Made by a program: the position numbers and the translations under genes. The notes under the pieces are model-generated. The model did no database searches, was not told the DNA's origin, and saw nothing but the letters and a program-made list of their open reading frames with translations. From positions 1-64,000 of the forward strand of contig JAQCBT010000004.1 in the NCBI GenBank assembly GCA_027621405.1: a DNA stretch of 64,000 bases, given 5' to 3'. This stretch comes from Pseudomonadota bacterium. Its GTDB lineage: Bacteria > Pseudomonadota > Gammaproteobacteria > Pseudomonadales > Pseudohongiellaceae. Positions 53,084 through 62,233 of this stretch are shown here, piece after piece (position 1 is the stretch's first letter; every line of letters starts with the position of its first letter).

Positions 53084-54779
53084 ACAGGTAGCAGCATATC
53101 AACACTCAGGCCCTGGCAATCTGCTGGCAAAATGGGTCGAACATCTTGCCATCTGGCGCAACCCCATTCTGTGGAAGAACTATCATAGTCGCATGCGGGT
53201 ACAGGCGCTCTTCAGTTTCCTGTTCGTGCTGATCATCTCGTCTTTCACCACTTTTACCATCTATGGGGGCGCTGAGCGTTTTGCTGCCAGCACCGTGGAA
53301 GGCGCCAGGGCCGCCATCGTGCCCATGGCCCTGATACAGTGGTTCATCCTCATGCTGGCAGCCACCGGTCGTATCACCTCCGGAATCATCCACGAACGGG
53401 TAACCGGAACAATCGAGTACACCCGCCTGACCCCTCTCAGCCCCATAGATAAAGTGTTGGGATACTTGTTCGGTCTACCGGTACGTGAGTACCTGGTGTT
53501 CTTCTGCACCATGCCCTTCATGATCTTCCTGCTGATAGCGGGGGAGATTCCACTCTCGGTGGTGGTCCCCGTTTACCTGGTGTTTTTCAGTTCAGCGATT
53601 CTGTTCCATATGGTCGGCATGGTACTGGGGCTTGTGCTGAAGGAATGGCGCCTGTCTGTCGTGTTCACCGTTGCCCTGGTGATCGCCATCAACTGGATTC
53701 TGCCCTTCTTCTCCTACCTGGGTTTTCCGATCCTGCAGTACCTGACCGTGAGGCCGGTATTCGCTGAGAAGGTCATTCCCTTGCTGCCGGCGAATTCGGT
53801 ACCCAGCATTGAAGGCGCTCCTGCATTAATTACCGAACTCACGGCGGGTGTGGATTTCTATACCTGGGAAGTGTCCACTACTGCTTTCTCTCTTATCCTG
53901 CAGGGCCTTTTGATCTTCACCCTGGCATTAATGGTTTACCGTAAGTGGGAAAACGACTTCGGCCACGCACTGAGCAAGCTCTACGCGCTGTTCTTTTACA
54001 TCGCCCTGCAGCTATTCTGCATAGGCACCATGTGGCCCAATCTGACTTTCAATACCGACAACCTCATCGCCATCGGCATGAATCTGGACGACTCCCCCAT
54101 CGAAGGATATGCCTTTCTCATTCCGATGATCTATGGGGCATTTTCAATCGCCATCGCCTGTTGGCTGGTGTACATCATCACTCCCAGCCATGAGGAATAT
54201 CGCAGCGGTTTGTTGCGCTCGCAGAAACTGAGACATATGGGACAGGCGCCACTGTCACGCTTCGATGACAATGCGGGCAGCAGTCTCACTACGGCAGCAC
54301 TCGCTCTTGCCACGTTCCTGTTTTTGCTCACCGTAGAGTTGGTGATGACCCGAATGGGTCCCCTCGGTGAAGTCAGTCCCGACACCTTGGGCTTATTGCG
54401 ATTACCGCTAGTGGCCTTGCTGGTTACCATATATTTCGCAGTATCATTCGAGTATTTACAGTTTACCCGTTTCGCCCTGCTGTTCCTGATGGTATGGATC
54501 GTACCGGTGTTGCTGGCGATCTTTATCGCGGTCGTGTTCGACATGGAGGAAGATGTGCTCTACGTCGCCAGCGGTTCACCATTCACACTGATTATCCTCT
54601 CCGCCCAGGGTCTGTTGACTGACTGGATGGACAGGGAAGAGATAGAGATCGTGCGCAACGCCTACTGGGTAGGTATAAGCTTTGTCGGAATCATCACCGG
54701 CTACTTTGCCTACCGCCTCAAGCAACTCAAGGAGAATACCCGGGCGCAGATTCTGGCGGTGGATCCGGCGAGCACTTGA
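53076..54779 (+). CDS. ABC-2 type transporter permease
   Basis: This 567-residue membrane protein has about ten to twelve hydrophobic helices (for example ALFSFLFVLIISSFTTFTIY, YLVFFCTMPFMIFLLIAGEI, VFTVALVIAINWILPFFSYL). The long loop after the fifth helix and the GIIHERVTGTIEYTRLTPLS motif fit the ABC-2 permease family. It pairs with the ATPase gene and exports an unknown substrate. Confidence 0.88.
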   Translation: MTEQVAAYQHSGPGNLLAKWVEHLAIWRNPILWKNYHSRMRVQALFSFLFVLIISSFTTFTIYGGAERFAASTVEGARAAIVPMALIQWFILMLAATGRITSGIIHERVTGTIEYTRLTPLSPIDKVLGYLFGLPVREYLVFFCTMPFMIFLLIAGEIPLSVVVPVYLVFFSSAILFHMVGMVLGLVLKEWRLSVVFTVALVIAINWILPFFSYLGFPILQYLTVRPVFAEKVIPLLPANSVPSIEGAPALITELTAGVDFYTWEVSTTAFSLILQGLLIFTLALMVYRKWENDFGHALSKLYALFFYIALQLFCIGTMWPNLTFNTDNLIAIGMNLDDSPIEGYAFLIPMIYGAFSIAIACWLVYIITPSHEEYRSGLLRSQKLRHMGQAPLSRFDDNAGSSLTTAALALATFLFLLTVELVMTRMGPLGEVSPDTLGLLRLPLVALLVTIYFAVSFEYLQFTRFALLFLMVWIVPVLLAIFIAVVFDMEEDVLYVASGSPFTLIILSAQGLLTDWMDREEIEIVRNAYWVGISFVGIITGYFAYRLKQLKENTRAQILAVDPAST

Positions 54780-55000
54780 ATCTGATTCCCTATCGTTCTG
54801 AAGCGATTCCCAGGTAACACTTAAGTACGCCGGCCACATGCTTGTGGGTAGCGTTCATCAATGTCCGGAAATCATTTCTGGACAGGACCTGGTGTTTGCC
54901 TATGCAGCAAACTGACTGCCCAGTCAGACTCTGAGACAGATTGATGGTCGCTCAGGCTCAATCCATATCCGACGCGAACTGCCACCCAGGAGCTGCTTCG

Positions 55001-55366
55001 ATGAATGATTCCAGATATACCGGTTGCGCCATGACATCAGGCCTACAGTGCTTGTTATCCATTTTTGTCAGCATGGCAGTGCTCCAGTACCCCGCGCTGG
55101 CCCAATCTGGCTCCCAGGATGAGCGAGAGATGCTGGTGAGTATCAATACACCAATCATGCAGCTACTCGAGCGAGAGGATGCCAAGGAGATCGTATCTAA
55201 GTATCTACCCAATCTGGTAAAGGCGCTGGAGGAAAGATTGGAGGTTCAGGAGTTCCTGGGCAGCTCCTCCTTGCTGGAGCTGTCCATCGATGATGAGCAT
55301 GTGATTGGCTTCGAGGAGGAAATGCTGGCCGCGCTAAAGACGGAGTTAGAAGCGCTGGCCCAATAG
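55001..55366 (+). CDS. Small exported protein of unknown function
   Basis: ATG55001 (MNDSRYTG) follows AGGAG, and the product has a signal segment (LLSIFVSMAVLQYPALAQ) and a 75-residue helical, acidic mature part (EREDAKEIVSKYLPNL, IGFEEEMLAALKTELEALAQ). The open frame begins earlier, but the earlier ATG lacks a ribosome site. No family recognised. It is convergent with the cupin gene at 55397. Confidence 0.6.
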   Translation: MNDSRYTGCAMTSGLQCLLSIFVSMAVLQYPALAQSGSQDEREMLVSINTPIMQLLEREDAKEIVSKYLPNLVKALEERLEVQEFLGSSSLLELSIDDEHVIGFEEEMLAALKTELEALAQ

Positions 55367-55396
55367 TTGTACCCGCTTGTTGCCGGGCCTGTCGCG

Positions 55397-55804
55397 CTAG
55401 AGAGAAGCTGGCGCACTGACAGGCGCACCGACCGTCTTGATGATATGCACCAGGAACCTTGCTGGCTCAGTGTCGCTGGCGTTGGCCGACACCGCGTGGA
55501 TATCCTGGGGATTCTCATAGAACATTTCACCCGGACCCAGGGTCTGCAACTCTCCGCCTGCAACCTGCATGTTGACCCTTCCTTCCAATACATAGACAAA
55601 CACATGGCCGTTGTGACGGTGGGGCTGGGACGCCTGTCCCGGTTCAAGGTTGATCTCCAGTACCAGTATTTCCTTGTCGCTGCCCAGTGCACCCAGCGGA
55701 AAATTCAGCAGGGGGCCATCGGCGGCAAATGCTGACTGCGCAGTACCCAGGGCAGCTAGCAGTGTTAGAAGAATCGCTGGTTTCATGTTGCAGGAAATTT
55801 TCAT
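55397..55804 (-). CDS. Exported cupin protein
   Basis: This 135-residue protein has a signal peptide (PAILLTLLAALGTAQSAFA). The cupin motif QPHRHNGHVFVYVLEGRVNMQ supplies three His and one Glu, and LGPGEMFYENPQDIHAV is motif two. Start ATG55804 follows GAGAGG; the upstream frame to 56077 is a shadow over the aminotransferase. It lies downstream of the exported aminotransferase gene but beyond a terminator, so it may have its own promoter. Confidence 0.85.
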   Translation of the reverse strand: MKISCNMKPAILLTLLAALGTAQSAFAADGPLLNFPLGALGSDKEILVLEINLEPGQASQPHRHNGHVFVYVLEGRVNMQVAGGELQTLGPGEMFYENPQDIHAVSANASDTEPARFLVHIIKTVGAPVSAPASL

Positions 55805-55855
55805 AGTCACCTCTCCACTCAATTCTGCATTGTTGATTGCGGGTTTCACCCAACT

Positions 55856-55886
55856 AAAAAGGGCAGGATGCTGCCATCCTGCCCTC
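55856..55886 (-). terminator. Rho-independent terminator of the aminotransferase cluster
   Basis: The minus strand forms GGGCAGGATG / CATCCTGCCC with a short loop and a following T-run (AAAAA at 55856-55860 on plus). It lies 38 bp after the stop at 55924 and separates the cluster from the cupin gene. Confidence 0.9.
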
Positions 55887-55923
55887 TCAATTACGGTTTG
55901 TTCTTGTGCCTGGTCTCCTGCAG

Positions 55924-57294
55924 CTAGACTACCTTGTTCACCGCGGCGGCCATGGCTTCCAGCACATCCGAGATGACCTGCTGCGATGACGCGATATTCA
56001 TGCGCATATGTCCTTCGCCACCGGCACCGTAGTCGGCACCCGGATTCAGGTACACGCCAGACTGGTGAACCAGCCAATCCTGGAAGTAGTGCTCAGGAGA
56101 GCGCGCATTGTGGGCCATGGCCTGTTCCTTCGCATCGATCGCCGCCATCACCTTCGAGAAATCCAGGAAGGTCATGTAGGTACCTTCATTGCGGGTGTAT
56201 CCCACGGCAGGCATCTTCTGCTTGATGAAGTTCTCGATCATGGTGTGAGTGTTATCCATGTAGGCATTGGCCTGCTCAAACCACTCACGACCGTGCTTGT
56301 AGGCCGCCTCGGTCGCTGCCAAACCCAGGGTGCTGATCTCGGCCCGGTGAAACTGGTTTACCCGGGACAGCAGAGTGGCATTCTTTGAGTAATAATGGGC
56401 GCACTTCATACCGGCAAGATTGAATGTCTTGCTGATGGCGGTTGCGGTGATGCTGTTGTTCACCACATCGCGATCCGGCAGGGAAGCAAAGGGAACCATC
56501 TTCTGACCGGAGCGTATCACGTCGCAGTGAATCTCATCGGAGATCACGACCACGTTCTTCTCCAGCGCCAGTCGACCCAGGCGTAACAGCTCGTCTTCCT
56601 GCCACACATTACCGGTCGGGTTCTGCGGGTTACACAGGATGAGCGCACGCACATCCGGAGTCATCTTCGCTTCCAGGTCGTCGAAGTCAAATTCGTAGCG
56701 ACCATTCACTCGCTTCATCTGGCTATCGACGGTCTCAATATTGGCCGCGCGAGCCATGGAGTAGAAGCCGCTGTAGGCGGGAGAAGGAATCACGGCCTTG
56801 CTGCCGATGGGCACGAAGGCCCGCAGGGCTGCAATGACGCCGGGGTATACGCCGTCGGACAGTGTGAGCTCGTTGGGTCCCAGGTCGACACCATGATGCT
56901 CGCCGGTCCATTTCACGATTTCCTCGCGCAGTGGTTCAGTAGTGCTCAGGTATCCCCAGCTGTGATGGGCGACTCTCTCCTGCAACGCTTCGGTGATGCA
57001 GGGCGCGCACTCGAAATCCATGGACGCCACGCCCATACCGTATTTGAATTCACCGCCCGGGTAGCGGCGCGGTGGAGAGTCCCAGCGGGAACAATTGCTA
57101 CCGACCCGGTTGTAGACCTTGTCGAAATCATAGCGGCCATTGGCCTTGCGTGGATAGGATTCGGAAACTGACTCCTGGGCAGAAGCCTGGGTCGTGGCAA
57201 GCGATGCTGCCGCTCCCGCCAGGGCCGTCACACCAGCACTCTTCATGAAGGCTCTTCTGTTAAGACCTGCGTTTGAACTGTTTGATTGTGTCAT
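55924..57294 (-). CDS. Tat-exported class I/II aminotransferase (PatB/MalY-like fold)
   Basis: This 456-residue protein has a Tat leader (NRRAFMKSAG, Arg13-Arg14, then an Ala-rich hydrophobic core ending ASAQ), so it is folded before export. The PLP fold is intact: Asn226 in NPQNPTGNVW, Asp253 (SDEIHCDV) and the Schiff-base Lys289 (ISKTFNLAG). The SDEIHCD motif and the opening favour the cystathionine beta-lyase/PatB-MalY group. An exported PLP enzyme is unusual, since PLP must be loaded in the cytoplasm. It is last in the cluster 60619 to 55924. Confidence 0.92.
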   Translation of the reverse strand: MTQSNSSNAGLNRRAFMKSAGVTALAGAAASLATTQASAQESVSESYPRKANGRYDFDKVYNRVGSNCSRWDSPPRRYPGGEFKYGMGVASMDFECAPCITEALQERVAHHSWGYLSTTEPLREEIVKWTGEHHGVDLGPNELTLSDGVYPGVIAALRAFVPIGSKAVIPSPAYSGFYSMARAANIETVDSQMKRVNGRYEFDFDDLEAKMTPDVRALILCNPQNPTGNVWQEDELLRLGRLALEKNVVVISDEIHCDVIRSGQKMVPFASLPDRDVVNNSITATAISKTFNLAGMKCAHYYSKNATLLSRVNQFHRAEISTLGLAATEAAYKHGREWFEQANAYMDNTHTMIENFIKQKMPAVGYTRNEGTYMTFLDFSKVMAAIDAKEQAMAHNARSPEHYFQDWLVHQSGVYLNPGADYGAGGEGHMRMNIASSQQVISDVLEAMAAAVNKVV

Positions 57295-57441
57295 CGCGGT
57301 ACCTCTATTTTGACCTTTTGTTCGTTTCTGTTTTTTAGTTTCTTGAAAATGATCCCAGCAAAGTCCTGATGCGACGGGTATTCGGGTTTCCTTGATTTCC
57401 TTAAATTCTGTTGCTGATGATGCTGTAAATTACTGCGTCCC

Positions 57442-58455
57442 TTATTGTCCTTCGGCCTCCAGGCGTTCCTGTACCCTGGCGCCACGCAATATATTTACCA
57501 TGCCATAGTTGCCTTCATGGCATGCGTATTCGTAGATTTGCCCTGCCACCTTGGTCATGGGCACGATGGCCGTGATCGTATTCGAGAATGTACCCGGATC
57601 CTCGATGGTAAATTCATAGTCCACAGTAATGTCATCGACCCGGGTGAAGCGTTCGGTGAGTGTTTTCTCCAGGGAAGTGCCCACGCCGCTGAAGCTGTTG
57701 GACAGGCCATTGAAATTCTTCGTCACTACCACGAGGGTGTCGCCATCCCAGTAACCCTTGGAGTCGCCGGTGTAGAGGCGTACGTCCTCATCCAGTTCGG
57801 CCATGGCATCCGCCGATTCGAACAGTGGCACGATGCGGGCATCGTGAATCATCTCGGTCATGATCACTGCGGTGTCGCGACTCTGGAAGATCTGCACGTT
57901 GTTGTTGTACAACGATGGTGTAAACGGTGGCCCCGCATTAAAGCCTATGATGCAGCGCTCGGAGAGCCCCCTGTCTTCGGGCCCGTCGGTACCGATGCCG
58001 CCAGCGGCGATGCGTACCGGGCGTGACTCGCCGGTGGTCTCACCACCGTACATTCCCTGCCGGCCAACCGCACCTTCCACCAGGGCGGGCATCTGCCCAT
58101 CTTCGGGAAAAATGATGTGTGAAGTACGCACCGAATCACCTATACCGGCATTTTCGACCCAGAAGTCATTGTAGGACTCGTCCACCCCTTCAATATTCAG
58201 CGCCGAATCTGATGCCGCATCGGATGCAGCCTGCCGCGCCTTGATCTCCTCAATCTCGGCGGCGGTGAGAAACTGCCGCGTGCCATATTGTGCCGGGCGT
58301 TGCATTGGAATGTCGGAGGAAAAATTCCATACCCCCTGCAGGTCGGGTTGGCCCCACTCGGTGCGGGGAGCCCGGTAATCATCCTGGGCAAATGCGGCAA
58401 TTGGCGCGCCCAGCACTATCAAAAAGGAAACCGCTATTTTCTTTTTCTCAAACAT
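57442..58455 (-). CDS. Exported protein of unknown function
   Basis: This 337-residue protein has a Sec signal (IAVSFLIVLGAPIAAFAQ). The mature start DDYRAPRTEWGQPDLQGVWN is shared by a widespread secreted family of unknown role in proteobacteria and acidobacteria. Further blocks are GLSERCIIGFNAGPPFTPSLYNNN and DSKGYWDGDTLVVVTKNFNG. It lies 21 bp after the metallo-beta-lactamase-fold gene in the exported cluster. Confidence 0.8.
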   Translation of the reverse strand: MFEKKKIAVSFLIVLGAPIAAFAQDDYRAPRTEWGQPDLQGVWNFSSDIPMQRPAQYGTRQFLTAAEIEEIKARQAASDAASDSALNIEGVDESYNDFWVENAGIGDSVRTSHIIFPEDGQMPALVEGAVGRQGMYGGETTGESRPVRIAAGGIGTDGPEDRGLSERCIIGFNAGPPFTPSLYNNNVQIFQSRDTAVIMTEMIHDARIVPLFESADAMAELDEDVRLYTGDSKGYWDGDTLVVVTKNFNGLSNSFSGVGTSLEKTLTERFTRVDDITVDYEFTIEDPGTFSNTITAIVPMTKVAGQIYEYACHEGNYGMVNILRGARVQERLEAEGQ

Positions 58456-58476
58456 TGTTGTGTCTACTCGTAAAAA

Positions 58477-59364
58477 CTACTCATATTCGTCCCACGCCAT
58501 GCGCATCCAGCCTTCCGTGTTGTCATTGTTGGGCGCATAGCCGCGAGCGGGTTCAGATTCCATGAAGGCAGCGAAGGAAAGCCCCTCGGCTTTGGCGTCA
58601 CGTAGTCGCTGGCGTATCACCGACAGCATATCGCGATAGGCCAGCAGGTCGGAGCGTGACGAGATCTGGCCGTGGCCGGGAATGATGCGTGTCTCATCAT
58701 CAATGAGAGAGGCGATATTCCAGGTGGCATCGATCATGCCGTCGAGGGTGCCACCGTTGTTGCGATCGATAAAAGGCAGGCCATAGCGCACGAACATATC
58801 ACCGGTGTGGATGACGTTGGGTTCGCGGAAATACACTTGCGCATCCCCATCCGTGTGGCCGGCGCCAGTGTTGACGATATCGATGGTGCTGCCATTGAAA
58901 TAGAAGCGCATGGCGTCGAAGAAGGTGATCTTGGGCAAGCCTACCTCGTCGTAGGCTTCCTGCGGGCGACCACTGGCCAGCACCTGGTCGGTCTCCATGC
59001 GCTTGCGGCTGTTGTCCTGGGCCACGATGTAAGCCCCAGCACGCCCGAAGTTTTCATTGCCGTCGGTGTGGTCGTAGTGAAAGTGCGTGTTCACTACAAA
59101 GTCTACCGGGTTACTCGTGAGTTGGGCGATCGCTGCGACGATCTTGTCCGTGAGCGGCGCAAACTGGTCGTCTACGATGAAGGTACCATCATCGCCAATG
59201 GAGACTCCGATGTTGCCGCCACTACCCTGCAGCATATAGATATTGCCGGCTACCTGCTGTGCCGTGATTTCGATGCTGTCGAAATCCTGTGCCACGGCAT
59301 TGAATGATGGCAACAGCGTCAGCAAGGCCAGCGAACGGGCGGCAAATCTTCTCATCAGGGTCAT
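58477..59364 (-). CDS. Exported metallo-beta-lactamase-fold hydrolase
   Basis: This 295-residue protein has a Sec signal (LALLTLLPSFNAVAQ) and the zinc motif THFHYDHTDGN (HxHxDH). GHTDGDAQVYFREPNVIHTGDMFV and IPGHGQISS follow as the later ligand segments. Its group includes periplasmic lactonase- or quinoprotein-relay-like hydrolases; the substrate is unknown. It lies between the two Tat aminotransferase genes, so it may hydrolyse a product of either. Confidence 0.92.
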   Translation of the reverse strand: MTLMRRFAARSLALLTLLPSFNAVAQDFDSIEITAQQVAGNIYMLQGSGGNIGVSIGDDGTFIVDDQFAPLTDKIVAAIAQLTSNPVDFVVNTHFHYDHTDGNENFGRAGAYIVAQDNSRKRMETDQVLASGRPQEAYDEVGLPKITFFDAMRFYFNGSTIDIVNTGAGHTDGDAQVYFREPNVIHTGDMFVRYGLPFIDRNNGGTLDGMIDATWNIASLIDDETRIIPGHGQISSRSDLLAYRDMLSVIRQRLRDAKAEGLSFAAFMESEPARGYAPNNDNTEGWMRMAWDEYE

Positions 59365-59433
59365 GTCTCTCTTTTTTATTATTGCTTTCTTGTAGTTTCC
59401 TGCTGTTCGATTCCTTACGAGAAATCAAACGTG

Positions 59434-59461
59434 AACGGGTCATTCTTGCGAATGACCCGTT
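59434..59461 (-). promoter_or_regulatory. 12-bp hairpin between cluster genes
   Basis: AACGGGTCATTC / GAATGACCCGTT with a TTGC loop is a perfect stem located 10 bp after the stop of the exported aminotransferase at 59471. It lacks a T-run, so it is more likely an mRNA-stabilising or processing hairpin than a terminator. Confidence 0.65.
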
Positions 59462-59470
59462 TGGATCAGA

Positions 59471-60619
59471 TCAGGCGAAGACCTTGCGGAACACGGCCAC
59501 GGCCGCTTCCATTTCTTCCATGCTACCCAGCGAGATTCGGCAATGTGTGTGCTCCATTGGCGGGAAGTCCCTGCCCACGATGATCTTGTGTGGAGTACAG
59601 GCTGCCCGCACGGCACTGGCAGGTTGCTTCATATTGGGGAAAATATGGTTGGTATGGGATTCCGGTGTATCGAAGCCAAGGTCGGCCAGGGCTGACACGG
59701 TGAAGTTACGCACGCGGGCGTTTTCTTCCCGCTCCCACTCGAGGTGGGCGATGTCTTCAAACGCCGTCAGTGCCGCAACGGCAGCGAGCATGCTCACATC
59801 GCCCATACCCCAGGCGGAATTGATCTCCCGCATGGTATCTGCATGACCAAGTCCGTAGCCGATTCGCATTCCGGCCAGGGCGTGGGCCTTGGAGAAGGAA
59901 CGAGTGATGAACACATTCTTGAACTCTTTCACCAGCGGCAGGGCTGTCTGCATCTTGCTCGGGTCGGCGTAATCGATGTAGGCCTCATCCAGGTGAATAT
60001 GGGTGTCTGGAGATGCGGCCAGAATAGCGCGAACTGCCTTCTCGATGGCTTGCGGGCTATGCACGGTGCCAGAAGGATTGTTCGGATTACAGATATAAAC
60101 CAGGCCGGCTCCCTGCGACACGGCGACCATGCCGTCCAGGTCCAGCTTGGCGTCTTTATCCAGCGGGATCTGCTTGATCGGCGCGCCGATCTGGCGAGCG
60201 GTGCCCTCGCTGGTTGAGAACGTGGGACCCGCCGTAACCAGTGGCTTGTCCGCGTTGCAGTAGGCTCGCACCGCGCCTTGCAGCAACCAGGTGGAACCGG
60301 AGGCCAGCAACACGTTGTTTCGGTTCACGTTATAACGGGAGGCCAGCGCTTCCTGCAGTTCTGGCACAAAGTCCGGCGCATAACCGCGCCCGACCCGCAT
60401 ATTCGTGTATTTCTTGATGGCTTCCAGGGTCTTAGGGCCTGGACCGCGACCGCTTTCATTCTGGTTCAGGTGAATCTCGCCACCATCATACACGCCGGCC
60501 ATGTGGTCGACTCGAGACTGGGCGAAGACGGGACTGGTGATGATACCGGTACCGCCAATGAGGCCTGCGGCTGTTCCGAAACCGGCTGACTTAACGAATC
60601 CGCGACGGGTTATTTTCAT
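59471..60619 (-). CDS. Tat-exported HisC-like aminotransferase
   Basis: This 382-residue PLP enzyme has the Tat motif TRRGFVKSAG (Arg5-Arg6) and a leader ending VFAQ. The histidinol-phosphate aminotransferase-like core is intact: NPNNPSG (178-184), DEAYIDY (211-217) and the Schiff-base Lys244 (SFSKAHALAGMRIGYG). ATG60619 follows a CAGGAGAAT ribosome site; the earlier in-frame ATG60691 would remove the Tat leader from the start. It cannot serve in histidine synthesis from the periplasm, so it must act on an exported or imported amino compound. It heads the cluster. Confidence 0.92.
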   Translation of the reverse strand: MKITRRGFVKSAGFGTAAGLIGGTGIITSPVFAQSRVDHMAGVYDGGEIHLNQNESGRGPGPKTLEAIKKYTNMRVGRGYAPDFVPELQEALASRYNVNRNNVLLASGSTWLLQGAVRAYCNADKPLVTAGPTFSTSEGTARQIGAPIKQIPLDKDAKLDLDGMVAVSQGAGLVYICNPNNPSGTVHSPQAIEKAVRAILAASPDTHIHLDEAYIDYADPSKMQTALPLVKEFKNVFITRSFSKAHALAGMRIGYGLGHADTMREINSAWGMGDVSMLAAVAALTAFEDIAHLEWEREENARVRNFTVSALADLGFDTPESHTNHIFPNMKQPASAVRAACTPHKIIVGRDFPPMEHTHCRISLGSMEEMEAAVAVFRKVFA

Positions 60620-60887
60620 TATAATTCTCCTGAACCTCGGCCTCTGTAACCGAGGGTTTATGAAGGGTGGCAGGAATTGGACGCGTTGCACCCATCATAG
60701 CGCTCGAAATCAGGAAATTCTACGGAAAAAGCGGCATTTCGCGCGCCCTGCCTCCTGCACTGGAAAGTCCGTAAAGACGCCGTTTTCAGTGGTGGTGACG
60801 GCACCTTCCAACATTGACCGACAGCGGGAATGGGCATAACCTGAATTCACTACCCCGTGCCCAACACAGGCAGCGCGGCCACAGCCC

Positions 60888-62219
60888 ATGAACCGCCTAT
60901 CCAACATACGCAGCAGTGCCGGTCAATTCACCAGCCTCCTTCTGGCCGCCCTGGTGTGCATCCCCGTGCAGGCACAGCGGGACACTGGAGATGCAGCCAC
61001 ACAGATTCGCCGCCTGCGAGAGCAATTGTCCCGGTATGAGCAGGAGCTGGCGGCGCTGGATGGCAGCTACAGCCAGTCCAGCACAGAACTCTACCTGACC
61101 CTGGGCGGGCTCTACCATGACCTGGGCGAGGTGGAAGAATCAATTACCGCCTACCGGGAAGCCTTGCAATCCCTGCGCATCAGCGAAGGCCTGGCTTCGG
61201 AGAGCCAGCTACAGGTCATCAATGACTTCAATGGCCTGCTGTTCGAGGCACAAGTGTGGGAAGAGCTGGACATGAATTTCCATCTCGCCAGTGACATCGC
61301 ACTGCGCCTGTATGGCGCTGACGACCTGCGTTACCAGCGCGCCGCCAACTCCCTGGCCAGCTGGAAGATTCGCGCCTACCAGACCGGGCTCTACCGCCCA
61401 CGTGGCAATCGATCGATCGAGGAAGCCGCCATCATCTATCGCCGCCTGGCCGAGCAGCTTTCTCCCGAGGAAGAAGGCTACAACCGCAAGCTGGCGAACT
61501 ACCTCTCGGCGCGGGGACTGGCGCATTTTTATTCCGCCAGCCATGTGGCCCAGACTCCGGTGGAAGAATTCAGGGCGTCACCTGTGCACGGCGCATTCCA
61601 GAACTGTGTGCCAGTGGTGCTCTCTGTCGACCAGGGCGCTACCCCGTCAAGCGGTGCCTGCCAGGTAAACCCGATCGGCGATCCGGAAATCTTCGCCTCC
61701 CAGCAGCGGGAGAAGAACAATACCGTACGCCGCCACCTGGGGAACATGCGGCAGAGTTTCCTGGAAGCGATCGAGGCTACCGAGGCCGATCCGGATGCCA
61801 GTCTCCGGCAACAGGCGGTCGCCATCCTCAACTATGCCGATGCCAACTTGCTGGCCCAGGACTACACGCGCGCGAGACTCCAGTACCGACGCGCCTATGA
61901 ACTGCTCAGCACGAATCCGGAACTGGTCAGCCTGCGCAATGAGCTGATGGACAAACCCGTCAAGGCACTCAGCGGCATAGTCGGCGAATTGCCTTTCGAC
62001 AGCCTGCTGCCGAGTAATGTGGCACTTGGCACTATTTCATTTGAAGTGAATGAGATGGGCGATATTGAGAACATCGATATCGAGGGTGCTACCGAGGCCT
62101 TGTCACGGGAAAACATGGGGGCGATCGCCATGATGCTGCAACAGTCTTCCTATCGGCCCCGCATAGTCGACGGGCAGCCGGTCAGGAGTCGTATTACCCT
62201 GTCTACGGTCGATCTGTAG
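60888..62219 (+). CDS. Exported TPR protein with TonB-C-like terminal domain
   Basis: This 443-residue protein has a signal peptide (LLLAALVCIPVQAQ), TPR-like helices (ELYLTLGGLYHDLGEVEESITAYREAL, ILNYADANLLAQDYTRARLQYRRAYELL) and a C-terminal domain (ISFEVNEMGDIENIDIEGAT, SSYRPRIVDGQPVRSRITLS) resembling TonB/energy-transducer C-termini. It may stabilise envelope complexes. It is divergent from the exported aminotransferase cluster. Confidence 0.75.
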   Translation: MNRLSNIRSSAGQFTSLLLAALVCIPVQAQRDTGDAATQIRRLREQLSRYEQELAALDGSYSQSSTELYLTLGGLYHDLGEVEESITAYREALQSLRISEGLASESQLQVINDFNGLLFEAQVWEELDMNFHLASDIALRLYGADDLRYQRAANSLASWKIRAYQTGLYRPRGNRSIEEAAIIYRRLAEQLSPEEEGYNRKLANYLSARGLAHFYSASHVAQTPVEEFRASPVHGAFQNCVPVVLSVDQGATPSSGACQVNPIGDPEIFASQQREKNNTVRRHLGNMRQSFLEAIEATEADPDASLRQQAVAILNYADANLLAQDYTRARLQYRRAYELLSTNPELVSLRNELMDKPVKALSGIVGELPFDSLLPSNVALGTISFEVNEMGDIENIDIEGATEALSRENMGAIAMMLQQSSYRPRIVDGQPVRSRITLSTVDL

Positions 62220-62233
62220 ATCGCGAACACCTC

